Assembly (NCBI GenBank): GCA_006226375.1
Contig: SBHC01000056.1
Coordinates: 24,205-88,204 of the forward strand
Reading direction: 5' to 3'
Length of the DNA stretch: 64,000 bases
Source: Deltaproteobacteria bacterium
GTDB taxonomy: Bacteria; Myxococcota_C; UBA6777
Shown here in pieces: positions 27,780 through 36,600 of the stretch (its first letter is position 1; each line of letters opens with the position of its first letter). A program made the translations under genes and the position numbers. Below the pieces are notes generated by a model that was given only the letters and a program-made list of their open reading frames with translations, ran no database searches and was not told the DNA's origin.

Positions 27780-29714
27780 TCAGTCTTTGCCTTCCACAAC
27801 GTCGACAACAGAAGGAGCTTCGTGCGCTTTGAACTCTCCAGCTTTGAGTCGCTTCATGTAATCGTGGTAAGCGTTCATCGCTTTCAATCCAAAGATCAGC
27901 ATGATTGGAATGTTGGCAAAGAGCATGATTCCAGTACCCAAGCCGGTCAAGGCATCCAGCTGGGCTTCTGTGCTCACAAGCTGAGGAATAGCCGCAACGA
28001 CCACCAAGAGGCAGTACACAACTTTGTATGCGAGAACCCAGCCTTCACCCACCAGGTACACAACCCCTTGCTCACCGTAGTAACTCCACGAGATCATCGT
28101 AGAGAGCGCAAACAGCCAGGCAGCCAGGGTGACCAGCCACTTGCCTAACCCAGGAGTGACGGAGTCAAACGCCTTCGCGGTCAAGGTTGCACCTTGGAAA
28201 ATAAAGAAGACATCTTTGGCGTTGACGTCCTTGTTCTTGAAGTTGGTAAAGGAGGGGGTCGCCACACTGGAGAAGGTATCCCAAGCGATGAACTTGGTGG
28301 GCTTCACCTTGCCTTGGCGAACATTGGTAGCCAACACTTTGGCCTTATCTTCAGGCAACTTCTTCGCCTTAACCAACTTGTCCAACGTAGCCTGAAGTCC
28401 AGTGACTTGCTGCCAGGAATTCAGAACCTTCACAGCAAGAACCACTTTTCCATTGAGGCGGTGCTGCTTGTTGTTGGATTTGGAGTTGGCGTCCGCTCCA
28501 ATCACCATAAACACATTCTCTCCGGCCTGAGCTTTGGCTTCGGCTGGAACGGGCGATAACGCAAACGACCAGACTCGCTCTTCCCCTTTCTTGTAAGGAA
28601 CAACCTTTCCGTCTTTGTTAGTCTTCTTCACCTGCGTCATGGTGGGAAGACTGGCCAACGCAAAGTCAGCTTGTCGGTTCCATACGCCACTGGAAAGAAT
28701 GACCAAAGCGGTCAGGGTACACACCACAATGGTGTCGATGAAGGGCTCAAGGCCAGCAACCACAGCCTCACGAACGGGCTCTTTCGTTTTGGCAGCCGAG
28801 TGAGCGATAGGCGAAGAGCCCTGGCCTGCTTCGTTCGAGAAGAGCGCGCGCTTCATTCCCCACATAAAAGCATATCCAGCGGTTCCACCCAAAAAGGCAC
28901 CTTGGGCTTCGAGGGGAGAAAACGCCGAAGACACGATCAGCTTCAACATTTCAGGGATGACGCCAATCTTGAAGATCAAGACATAGAAAGCTGCCAACAA
29001 ATAGATGGCACACATGAGGGGAACCAAGCGACCGGCAACGTTACCGATTCGTTGGATACCACCGATGATCACGAGACCGACAAGCACAGCGAGAACAATA
29101 CCGGTTCCAACTTTAGGAATGCCAAAGTAGCTGTAGGTCACGTCAGCCACGTTCCACGCTTGGAACATGTTACCGCCGGTAACGGCAGAGATCAGCAGCG
29201 TGACACAGAAGATACCACCGACCCACTTTCCAACGGTGATCCAAACACCTCCCCACTCAGCGAAGCCTTCTTTGGCAACCCACATGGGTCCACCGTGGGG
29301 CTCTTTGGGGTTGTCGGTGTTGCGGTACAACATCGACAGCGTCACTTCCGTGGTTTTCAAGGCCATCCCGAAGAAGCCTACGACCCACATCCAAAACACC
29401 GCGCCCGGTCCACCGAGAGCAATCGCAAGCGCCACACCACCAATGTTCCCCAATCCGACCGTTGCAGACAGCGCTGCGGAGAGAGCCTGGAAGTGGTTGA
29501 TCGCGCCAGGGTCTTCGTGATTGTCGTACTTGCCGCGTACAACCGCGGAGCCGTGAGTGAGCGCTTTGAACTGGCAGAAGCCACTCCAAAAAGTAAAGAT
29601 GACACCTACGGCGAGAACGGCATACAAAACCCAATCGGACCACAACACGCCGTTAATTGAACCAATGATACTGTTGAGCGTGTCAAAAAACGACGCTGCG
29701 AAGTACACTCCCAT
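27780..29714 (-). CDS. Alanine/glycine:cation symporter (AGCS family) with large insertion
   Basis: A 644-residue transporter. AGCS signatures are clear: FKALTHGSAVVRGKYD, ALSAALSATVGLGNIGGVA, GGPGAVFWMWVVGFFGMALKTTEV, GMKRALFSNEAGQGSSPIAHS and SWSYYGEQGVVYL. The family couples Na+ or H+ to uptake of alanine or glycine. Typical members have 450-550 residues. The extra length lies between helix LTALVILSSGVW and AFDSVTPGLGKW, where about 140 hydrophilic Lys/Gln-rich residues are inserted, most likely as an extracytoplasmic loop or domain. The ATG at 29714 has TAGGAG at good spacing; the long frame to 29879 is not needed. Confidence 0.9.
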   Translation of the reverse strand: MGVYFAASFFDTLNSIIGSINGVLWSDWVLYAVLAVGVIFTFWSGFCQFKALTHGSAVVRGKYDNHEDPGAINHFQALSAALSATVGLGNIGGVALAIALGGPGAVFWMWVVGFFGMALKTTEVTLSMLYRNTDNPKEPHGGPMWVAKEGFAEWGGVWITVGKWVGGIFCVTLLISAVTGGNMFQAWNVADVTYSYFGIPKVGTGIVLAVLVGLVIIGGIQRIGNVAGRLVPLMCAIYLLAAFYVLIFKIGVIPEMLKLIVSSAFSPLEAQGAFLGGTAGYAFMWGMKRALFSNEAGQGSSPIAHSAAKTKEPVREAVVAGLEPFIDTIVVCTLTALVILSSGVWNRQADFALASLPTMTQVKKTNKDGKVVPYKKGEERVWSFALSPVPAEAKAQAGENVFMVIGADANSKSNNKQHRLNGKVVLAVKVLNSWQQVTGLQATLDKLVKAKKLPEDKAKVLATNVRQGKVKPTKFIAWDTFSSVATPSFTNFKNKDVNAKDVFFIFQGATLTAKAFDSVTPGLGKWLVTLAAWLFALSTMISWSYYGEQGVVYLVGEGWVLAYKVVYCLLVVVAAIPQLVSTEAQLDALTGLGTGIMLFANIPIMLIFGLKAMNAYHDYMKRLKAGEFKAHEAPSVVDVVEGKD

Positions 29715-29898
29715 GAACTCACTCCTATGGATGAGGGATACAAACACAAGGAAGCCTTCTCTCATGGGAAAACATCCATGGAAACCAGCCCACGGAGGGC
29801 TTGCATGGTAAAAAGGCAACCTGGTCATCGAAAATTGCTGGGGTGCATCGTCCTGCAAAGTTTGACGAAAGTCAAGCAAGCGACAACGAGTTCGTCCA

Positions 29899-29927
29899 TT
29901 GACAATTTAGCAAAGAATCGGTAACAA
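29899..29927 (+). promoter_or_regulatory. Putative sigma70-type promoter for the alpha/beta hydrolase gene
   Basis: A perfect TTGACA (29899-29904), 17-bp spacer and TAACAA (29922-29927) lie about 100 bp before the ATG at 30030. The surrounding 315 bp (29715-30029) separate divergent genes and hold no other gene; a small TTGAC-GAAA-GTCAA hairpin is at 29862-29875. Confidence 0.4.
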
Positions 29928-30029
29928 AGCCTTTTGGCTCCATAGTCGTATCAATTCAAAGTAGCTTTTGCTCTAGCCGTGTGATTGACGGTTCAGAGAC
30001 CTGCGTTTCAGTTCAAGGAATTCATCACA

Positions 30030-31301
30030 ATGACTCACATCAAACCACCCGCTGGATGGGGAAATCGTTCCCAGCTGCATGCCACCCTCAACGAGCTAGC
30101 CGACCTAAGGGGCAATCGTGATGGGATCTGGAACAACGAAGACCAGGCACCCGGTGACCACGGGAACTTCTTCGACCGCCAGCCCATCGTTGCCAAAGTT
30201 CGCAGCCTCCTGGGAACAGGCATCTCCACCGAAGATGAAATCGCCTTGCTCCGTGAGTATCGAGTGGAACAAGAGAGCCGCTGGAACCGCCCAGTGAGCC
30301 AACTCGACACCAGCAAGCTGTCTGACGCTGACTTGTTCCTGGCCCAAAAAACCATGGTATTGGACCGACTGGGACGCACTCCTTCGGACGTCACTGAAGG
30401 ATTTGTGGAAGCAGTCGGCTCTGTGGACGGCCACGACATCGCACCACGGGAAGTCTTTTGGCAGCGATTCAAGCCTGTGGGTGAACCCAGCGGGAAAGTC
30501 ATTGTGGTGTCTCCAGGCTTCCAAGAGACCGGCCGCAACTTCTACGAGCAAATCGATAAGATGAACCGACTGGGCCACGACGTCGTCGTGATGGACCATC
30601 AATGGGGTGGCCAGACCGAAGGCAGCCCTGGTGGACTCGACCGTGGCTTTGGTGTGGCTCGTGACGTCGCAGCGGTTGCAGCCTTCGCCCAACAAGTTGT
30701 GGAGTCCGACTACCCCGAAACCGCCAACGCGGAGGTTGTGTTGTTTGGGAACAGCATGGGCGCAGGCCCTGGCGTTCTCGGCGCGATGATGCTCAACGAC
30801 AACGATCGCATCCAACTGGACGGCCCACAAATGCCAAAGGGAGTGAAAGCTGTGCTTCAAGCGCCTTTCCTCCGCGCCACAGACAACGTCACCAACGACG
30901 TCCTGAACCTGGCCAGCAAGCTCCCCTTGTTGAACCGCATCAAAGCTCCCAGCGCGGGTGTTCCCGTTCTCAACCATGACCCTGTAGGTACCGAGAAAGG
31001 GACCCAATGGGCAGTGATGGAAGACACACGCGCTCAACTCCGAACCATGTCGGCGGCAACTCCCGACCTGGAAACTCTCGAAGATTACATGGACGCAGGG
31101 ATGCGACCCCAAGGCGAGATCTTCGTTGTGCACGGCAAGGAAGACCCACTGGCCGATGCAGGCGCCAGTGAAGAGCTGAAAGAACGTTGGGGCGACCAAG
31201 TGAACTTGCAGATCCTCGACAGCAACAACCACGTCCTTGAGCAAAACCCTGGAGAGCAAGACCACGCCATCCAAGGTCTCCAAAACCTCCTGGGTCTCTA
31301 A
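30030..31301 (+). CDS. Alpha/beta hydrolase
   Basis: A 423-residue protein. The first 135 residues are hydrophilic and of unknown role. The hydrolase fold begins at GKVIVVSPGFQETGRNFYEQ, with the nucleophile elbow FGNSMGAGPG, the acid probably in GKEDPLADAG, and the catalytic His in NNHVLEQNP. This gives a complete Ser-Asp-His triad and a lysophospholipase/esterase-like core. There is no signal peptide, so it should act in the cytoplasm. The substrate is unknown. The ATG at 30030 (CAAGGA upstream) is chosen over the frame start at 29985. Confidence 0.85.
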   Translation: MTHIKPPAGWGNRSQLHATLNELADLRGNRDGIWNNEDQAPGDHGNFFDRQPIVAKVRSLLGTGISTEDEIALLREYRVEQESRWNRPVSQLDTSKLSDADLFLAQKTMVLDRLGRTPSDVTEGFVEAVGSVDGHDIAPREVFWQRFKPVGEPSGKVIVVSPGFQETGRNFYEQIDKMNRLGHDVVVMDHQWGGQTEGSPGGLDRGFGVARDVAAVAAFAQQVVESDYPETANAEVVLFGNSMGAGPGVLGAMMLNDNDRIQLDGPQMPKGVKAVLQAPFLRATDNVTNDVLNLASKLPLLNRIKAPSAGVPVLNHDPVGTEKGTQWAVMEDTRAQLRTMSAATPDLETLEDYMDAGMRPQGEIFVVHGKEDPLADAGASEELKERWGDQVNLQILDSNNHVLEQNPGEQDHAIQGLQNLLGL

Positions 31302-31377
31302 CCTCCCCTCTTTCCTGCCCCTTGCCAATCCCTTCCTCTCACTTCAACACAACGAGCTTTCCCCTTCACCAACCAAG

Positions 31378-31476
31378 TTGACAGAGAGGGAGGCAAGGCG
31401 TTACTCTGGGCGGGTTTTCTACCAGTACTGTGAGCTTTTTTAGGACCCGACGGGCCACTCCATTCAGTCGTCGGGT
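31378..31476 (+). promoter_or_regulatory. Promoter and leader inverted repeat of the NSS symporter/BMC gene run
   Basis: A perfect TTGACA (31378-31383) with an 18-bp spacer to TACTCT (31402-31407) could form a promoter. Downstream, ACCCGACG (31445-31452) and CGTCGGGT (31469-31476) form an exact 8-bp inverted repeat with a 16-base loop, ending shortly before the Shine-Dalgarno of the symporter. No T run follows, so it is more likely an operator or leader hairpin than a terminator. Confidence 0.35.
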
Positions 31477-31499
31477 TGAGAGAAGGAGTCAAGTTCATC

Positions 31500-33023
31500 A
31501 TGGAACAAGAACGACAACAATGGCGCTCGAAGATGGGCTTTCTGCTCGCGGCTTCGGGCTCGGCCATTGGCCTCGGTAACATCGTTGTGTTCAGCGCCAA
31601 TGCCTACAAGTATGGAGCCGGCGCTTTTTACCTGCCGTATCTTATCGCGTTGGTCCTTGTCGGACTGCCTGTGATGTGGCTTGAGTTTGGCCTCGGTCAA
31701 ACCCAGCAGCGTGCCTTTCCCCAAGCGATGGGCAACATCGGAGGGAAGTGGGGAGAAATTGCCGGATGGTGGGCTCTCCTGAACGCTACGATCATCACCA
31801 TGTTCTATGTGGCTATCCTTGGTTGGGTCCTCGGGATGTGGTGGAAGGCTCTGATGGGAACGCTGTGGGAGCCCACGGCTGCTCTCATGGGCTTCAAGAT
31901 GGCGAGCCTACCCAACCCAACAGGCTCCTTCTTTGCGCTCATTTCAAGCTGGAGCAACGTCATCTTTGTGGCCATCGTATGGCTATTGAACATCGCTCTT
32001 GTTCTCAAAGGTGCCCGCTCCATTGAGACCGGCGTGAAGCTGATGATGCCGCTGATGTGGCTGTTTATGCTCGTGCTGGTCATCGTTGGATTGTCACAAC
32101 CGAACGGAATCCACGGCATTTACCTGTTGTTTACACCCAACTTTAAGGCGTTGGGTTCCTACGCCGTTTGGAACGGTGCATTCAGCCAGATTTTCTTTAC
32201 GTTGTCGTTGGGCTTTGGTGTAATGACGGCCTATGCAAGCTACCTCCCCAAGAAAGCCGACCACACCACCAACGCCCTGATTGTTTCAACAATGAACTGC
32301 AGCTTTGAGATGATCTCGGGTCTGGCCATCTTTACGTTGGTCTTTGCCTTCGCTCTCACTCCCAAAGCAAGCACCCTGGCGATGATGTTCTTCGTGGTTC
32401 CCAAAGGCATTGCCCAGCTCTCTGTAGGCTACCAGGTCCTTGGAGTCTTGTTCTTCACGTTGCTGTTGGTCGCAGGCCTTTCCAGCAGTATCTCGCTGAT
32501 TGAAGCTCTCGCTGCGGCTGTGATTGATAAGTTCCAGTTCAAGCGCACCAAGGTCATTCTGTGGATCGCGGGCATTGGAGTGCTGGGAAGTATTGCTTGT
32601 GCGCTTCCCAAGATCATCGACCCAGGCCTCGCCAGCAACGGGACCCTTGGATTAACCATCCTTGATTTGGTTGACCACTACGCTTCCAAATATGGACTCC
32701 TTTTGGTCGGAATCATCGAGTGTTTGATCATCGGCTGGATGATGCCCATCAGCAAACTTCGGGAAGCTCTCAACGAGCACGCCAGCATCAAGATTGGAGT
32801 GTGGTTTGATGTCCTTATCAAGTTTGTCATCCCCATTTTGCTCTTGATTCCTATCGCGTTGACTGTTCTGGACACCATGAAAAAAGGTCTCTATGGCAGC
32901 AAGTATGTCCTTGGGGGCATCAACATTTTGCCAGCAGCCACGGCCATTTTCTGGGCAGCCTTCACCTTTGGAGGCGCCTTCTTGCTCACGACTCTTCAGG
33001 CTTCCAAGAACGCCAAGAAATAA
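31500..33023 (+). CDS. Sodium-dependent transporter, NSS/SNF family
   Basis: A 507-residue polytopic protein with the LeuT-fold NSS opening WRSKMGFLLAASGSAIGLGN and YLPYLIALVLVGLPVMWLEFGLGQ. Family members import amino acids or amines with Na+. The motif after GLGN, usually (F/W)(L/R)RFP, reads IVVFS here: the position of the LeuT extracellular gate Arg30 is Val, and the Pro is Ser. The unwound TM6 region (SLGFGVMTAYASYLPKKAD) is conserved. Substrate or gating may thus differ. The Shine-Dalgarno GAAGGAG precedes the ATG at 31500. The next gene's Shine-Dalgarno overlaps this stop codon, which indicates translational coupling. Confidence 0.88.
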   Translation: MEQERQQWRSKMGFLLAASGSAIGLGNIVVFSANAYKYGAGAFYLPYLIALVLVGLPVMWLEFGLGQTQQRAFPQAMGNIGGKWGEIAGWWALLNATIITMFYVAILGWVLGMWWKALMGTLWEPTAALMGFKMASLPNPTGSFFALISSWSNVIFVAIVWLLNIALVLKGARSIETGVKLMMPLMWLFMLVLVIVGLSQPNGIHGIYLLFTPNFKALGSYAVWNGAFSQIFFTLSLGFGVMTAYASYLPKKADHTTNALIVSTMNCSFEMISGLAIFTLVFAFALTPKASTLAMMFFVVPKGIAQLSVGYQVLGVLFFTLLLVAGLSSSISLIEALAAAVIDKFQFKRTKVILWIAGIGVLGSIACALPKIIDPGLASNGTLGLTILDLVDHYASKYGLLLVGIIECLIIGWMMPISKLREALNEHASIKIGVWFDVLIKFVIPILLLIPIALTVLDTMKKGLYGSKYVLGGINILPAATAIFWAAFTFGGAFLLTTLQASKNAKK

Positions 33024-33033
33024 GGAACATGAC

Positions 33034-33651
33034 ATGCGTATGAAAGTACACTTCCAAGCCTTGGTTCTTGTGGGCCTGATAAGCTTCGCTTTTCCTGGAG
33101 TCTCTGCAGGAGAAAAGGCGAAGAAAGCCCCAGAACGAGCCAAAGCAGCGCCACGAAAAGCAGACGCTCCCAAAAAGGCTGAGCCCCGAAAAGCCGCAAA
33201 GCCAGCTGCTCGTCGAAAAAGCGCTCCAGCCCAACCTGCCAAGAAAGTTGCCTATGCCATCAAAGTCACCCCAGCCAAGAAGCTGGTGGTGAACAAGCCA
33301 GCCACCGTCACCGTGACCGCGGACAAGCAAGCGTCCAGTGGGGTTAAGATCTCAGTTGTCTACTACCCTTACAGTGAAGCAAGCGTCACCGTGATGGAAA
33401 AGCTGCGCACCGACACAGGAGGAACCCTTCAGTGGACTCCCAAGTCACCGGGATTGGTGATTGTTAAGGCTGTAAAGGCGGATGGGAAAGACAAGAAGGG
33501 AAAAACCAAGTACAAGACCCTCGCCAAAACAACGGTGTCCGTTCAGTACGATGGATTGCCAATGGGTGGACTGCTTGTGTTTGCCCTCGCGGGCTTCTTG
33601 CTCTTTGGTGGAATGACCTTTGGTTTCTTCAAAGCATTCAGCCAGGAGTAA
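33034..33651 (+). CDS. Exported, C-terminally membrane-anchored protein with Lys/Ala/Pro linker
   Basis: A 205-residue protein. A signal peptide (MRMKVHFQALVLVGLISFAF, cleavage near VSAG) is followed by about 50 residues of low complexity rich in Lys, Ala, Pro and Arg. Then comes a beta-rich domain (about 75-170, YAIKVTPAKKLVVNKPATVT), possibly Ig-like, and a single membrane helix (GLPMGGLLVFALAGFLLFGG) near the C terminus. It sits between the NSS symporter (10-bp gap) and the giant NTPase protein (9-bp gap), so the three are almost certainly cotranscribed. It could be an accessory subunit of either membrane protein. Function unknown. Confidence 0.78.
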   Translation: MRMKVHFQALVLVGLISFAFPGVSAGEKAKKAPERAKAAPRKADAPKKAEPRKAAKPAARRKSAPAQPAKKVAYAIKVTPAKKLVVNKPATVTVTADKQASSGVKISVVYYPYSEASVTVMEKLRTDTGGTLQWTPKSPGLVIVKAVKADGKDKKGKTKYKTLAKTTVSVQYDGLPMGGLLVFALAGFLLFGGMTFGFFKAFSQE

Positions 33652-33660
33652 GACGCTTCG

Positions 33661-36600
33661 ATGACGGAACCCCCCCACTTTCCTCCCACACCAACTTCCG
33701 ATCCAGCCCTCGAAATCCTTCAACGTTGGTTGAGCATTCTTCGCCAGCGGGTCTCCCGGCACACCTTCCGTATGCTCGCTCGTGCGATGGTGGTTCTGGG
33801 ATTCTTGGGGAGCGCTTACGTCTTGGGCTGGGGCACAATCCCTGTACACGCCGGGTGGTCTGCGTACTCCCAGCTGCTGGTGTTTCCCCTCTTTGGGGTT
33901 GGACTCTTTTGGTTTAGCCGTCAACTCGATGACGTCAACATTGACTGGGACCGTTGGTGGAAAGTGCTACCCGCGGGGTTCTTCTTTGCAGCCCTCCGTC
34001 ACCTCTTTCATTCCTGGACCCTCGCCCTCGCGGTGTGGGGTCTCTCTGCCTGCTTGGGTCTAGGATTTCGAGCCCTTCGTCAGCGCAGGTATCCGACCAA
34101 AGAGAGGCTCAAAGAGGCCGCTTGGGACAACCTTATCCTCCTCGTGTTGCTCACCAACCTGTTCCTCCCCAGAGCCTTGTTTGCTTCCTTTGTTGTCTTT
34201 CTCCCCATCGTTCTCCTTGTCGTGTTTTACAACTTCATCCTGGAGCGTGACCGACTCCAGCGAGCCAAAGCCCTCGCAGTCGGAGCCCCACCGAACTGGC
34301 TCCGTCGCGCCAACAAATTACTTCCGTCCTCGACGTATTTGTTCTTACTCCTTCCAGGGTTGCTGTTTGCTGAGGCCTTTGTCTTCCACGCGGTGTACCA
34401 AACCACCCACTCCATCGAAGTTCGCAAGCAAGATCCTTTCCGCCCACCCAACCTCCGTGACTGGCTGGTCTTTACGCTCTCTGCGAAGATGAAAGCCAAG
34501 CCTCGGAGGCGAACGAAAAAGATTCTGTCCAAGCAAGAGGTGATTTACCGCGAGCTAGGACGAGGATACAGCCTGACGGCGAGCTTGCTGCGTGGTTTCC
34601 TCATCTTCTTCTACGCCAAGCGATTGCTCCTCATCTTCTTGCTTCTCATGGAGAAAACCTTGGGCCTTCGGGTCCATCGGATTGGTGAGATCAACGGCGA
34701 AGACGGGGCAAGGGGTCGCCTGGAGGAAGTTCGACAAGTTCTGCTCCGAACCCTCGACAGCTTCCCCCGAGCCTGGGCAGGATTGTTTTTGCGCGGCGTC
34801 CAAGGCAAGCACGGAGCGCTGGACCCCATTGGGACGTTAATCCGGAACATCCAATGGTTTCGGAGTGAGTTTCTTCCTCGAATCATTCCAGGGATGAAGG
34901 CCAAAGCCACACCCAGTGAAGCCGATTGGAGCCGCCTCGTTCGTGAAGAGCAGATCTCCTTGTTAGGTCAGATGCAAGACCGTACCTGGGTGATTGAGTC
35001 CTTTATCGACATGGTCAGCCCTCCTCACAGCAGCACCATCCGAGGAAAGATCTACTACTACACCAACATCCCTGGATTAAGACCCTTCGTTCATTTCTAT
35101 ATGAAGCCTCCCGAACCGGAAGTTCGCGCTCGGCTCATCGAGGAGATCCCCAATGTTATCGCACGAGCCATCGCCACGCGGGGAGACCAGATTGTTCTGA
35201 GTGATGTGGAAAACGACGTACTCACCCAAGAACAAGTCTGGACCTTGCGAGATCGTGCCCTCACAGTGTTGGGAGACCTCACCCAAAACAAAGAGCCGAT
35301 GATCAAGGCAGCGGCGGTACAAGCAATCGGAGCCATCGCCAAGCTAGAGCGACCAGCCCTGTACAACAACCCCCAGATCTGGGCCCAACTGAGCAACAAG
35401 TTGGCCCCTTTCCTCAAGCCGGATTCCAAAGCCCCTTCCGAAGACGACAAACCAAAACAACAACCGAAGAAGTCCGAAACGAGAAAGGAAGAAGAAAACA
35501 CTCCAACCTCCCCATCGGAACAAGAAGGACTTCCAGAGCCGCTTTACCCAGACCCCTTCCAAAGGTTAAAGCAAGTCACATCCGAGAGTTTGCATCCCTA
35601 TGCCTTGGCAACACTGGGCACTCTTGGGGTCCGTCGGTCCGCAGTGCTCTTATCCGAACACTACCCCAACACGAACCATCCCCTGCTTGTCCTTCAAAGC
35701 CTTGGTATGGGAGGGAAAGGCAGCGGGCAGGAAGACTCAGGCTTTCCTGTAGCAGAAGAGTTTTTGCTGCGAACGGCCACGCAATCGGAGAACCCTGAAG
35801 AGACGTCGAAAGCGCTCTCCTCCTTGGTCAGGTTGTCGTTCCCCTATCCCATCGCGACCTCCTACAACCTTTACCTACAGGAAGCGGCCCAAGCCGAAAC
35901 CATTCGTCATGGACTTCAGAAGTTGGAGAGCGAAAGAGAAAAGCTGGAGACCTTGCGCGCCAACGACGGCGACGCAACAGACCGAGCCACCAAAGAAGAG
36001 CTCCGCCACCTCTACCAGTCTATGAATGGAGAAGCTGCCCGATTTGAGCAACAAGCTCTCCTGGTTCTCCAAAGACTGGCCGACACCTTCTGGGCCACCC
36101 TTCACTACAGCGCTGCCGTCGTAATTGCAGCCTACAATGCTGGGGAAGGACTGTTGGAAGAGTCAGATTTCTCCGAGTACTTGGAGCAAATGTCCCTGGA
36201 AGACCCCCAGGGTTGGCGCGAGTGGATGGCTCATTTCCCCCAAGATCAAGACACATCGACTCTTTACGCCCCTTACATCCGATTCTTTGACTGGCTGGCT
36301 TCCTCACACAAAGACAACCTACCGAATTCAGGGTATGTGTTTGAACAATTCCTGTCGCTGCAAAACGCAAACCCGATTCGCTCCAACACCTCCGAGGACG
36401 AGCGCTGGCAAGACGTTCATGAGCTTTGCTCGCGGTTTGAATCGCACCTACAAGAAACGCTGCTGCAATGGACGTCGTGCTTGCCTTACCGTCCTCGCTC
36501 GTTCTATTCCTTTGCCTCCGAAGAGACGAAAGAACCGCAGTGTTGGCAAGTCACGTTGACGGGAACAACCCCCTGGCTGACGCCGTTGATGGACTTGCCC

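Noticed and set aside
28671..29660. 329-residue plus-strand frame inside the AGCS symporter
   Set aside because: Antisense shadow; composition (His/Arg/Thr-rich) typical of a mirror frame of a membrane protein.
30105..31328. 407-residue minus-strand frame over the alpha/beta hydrolase
   Set aside because: The hydrolase frame has a complete catalytic triad and ribosome site; this frame has neither.
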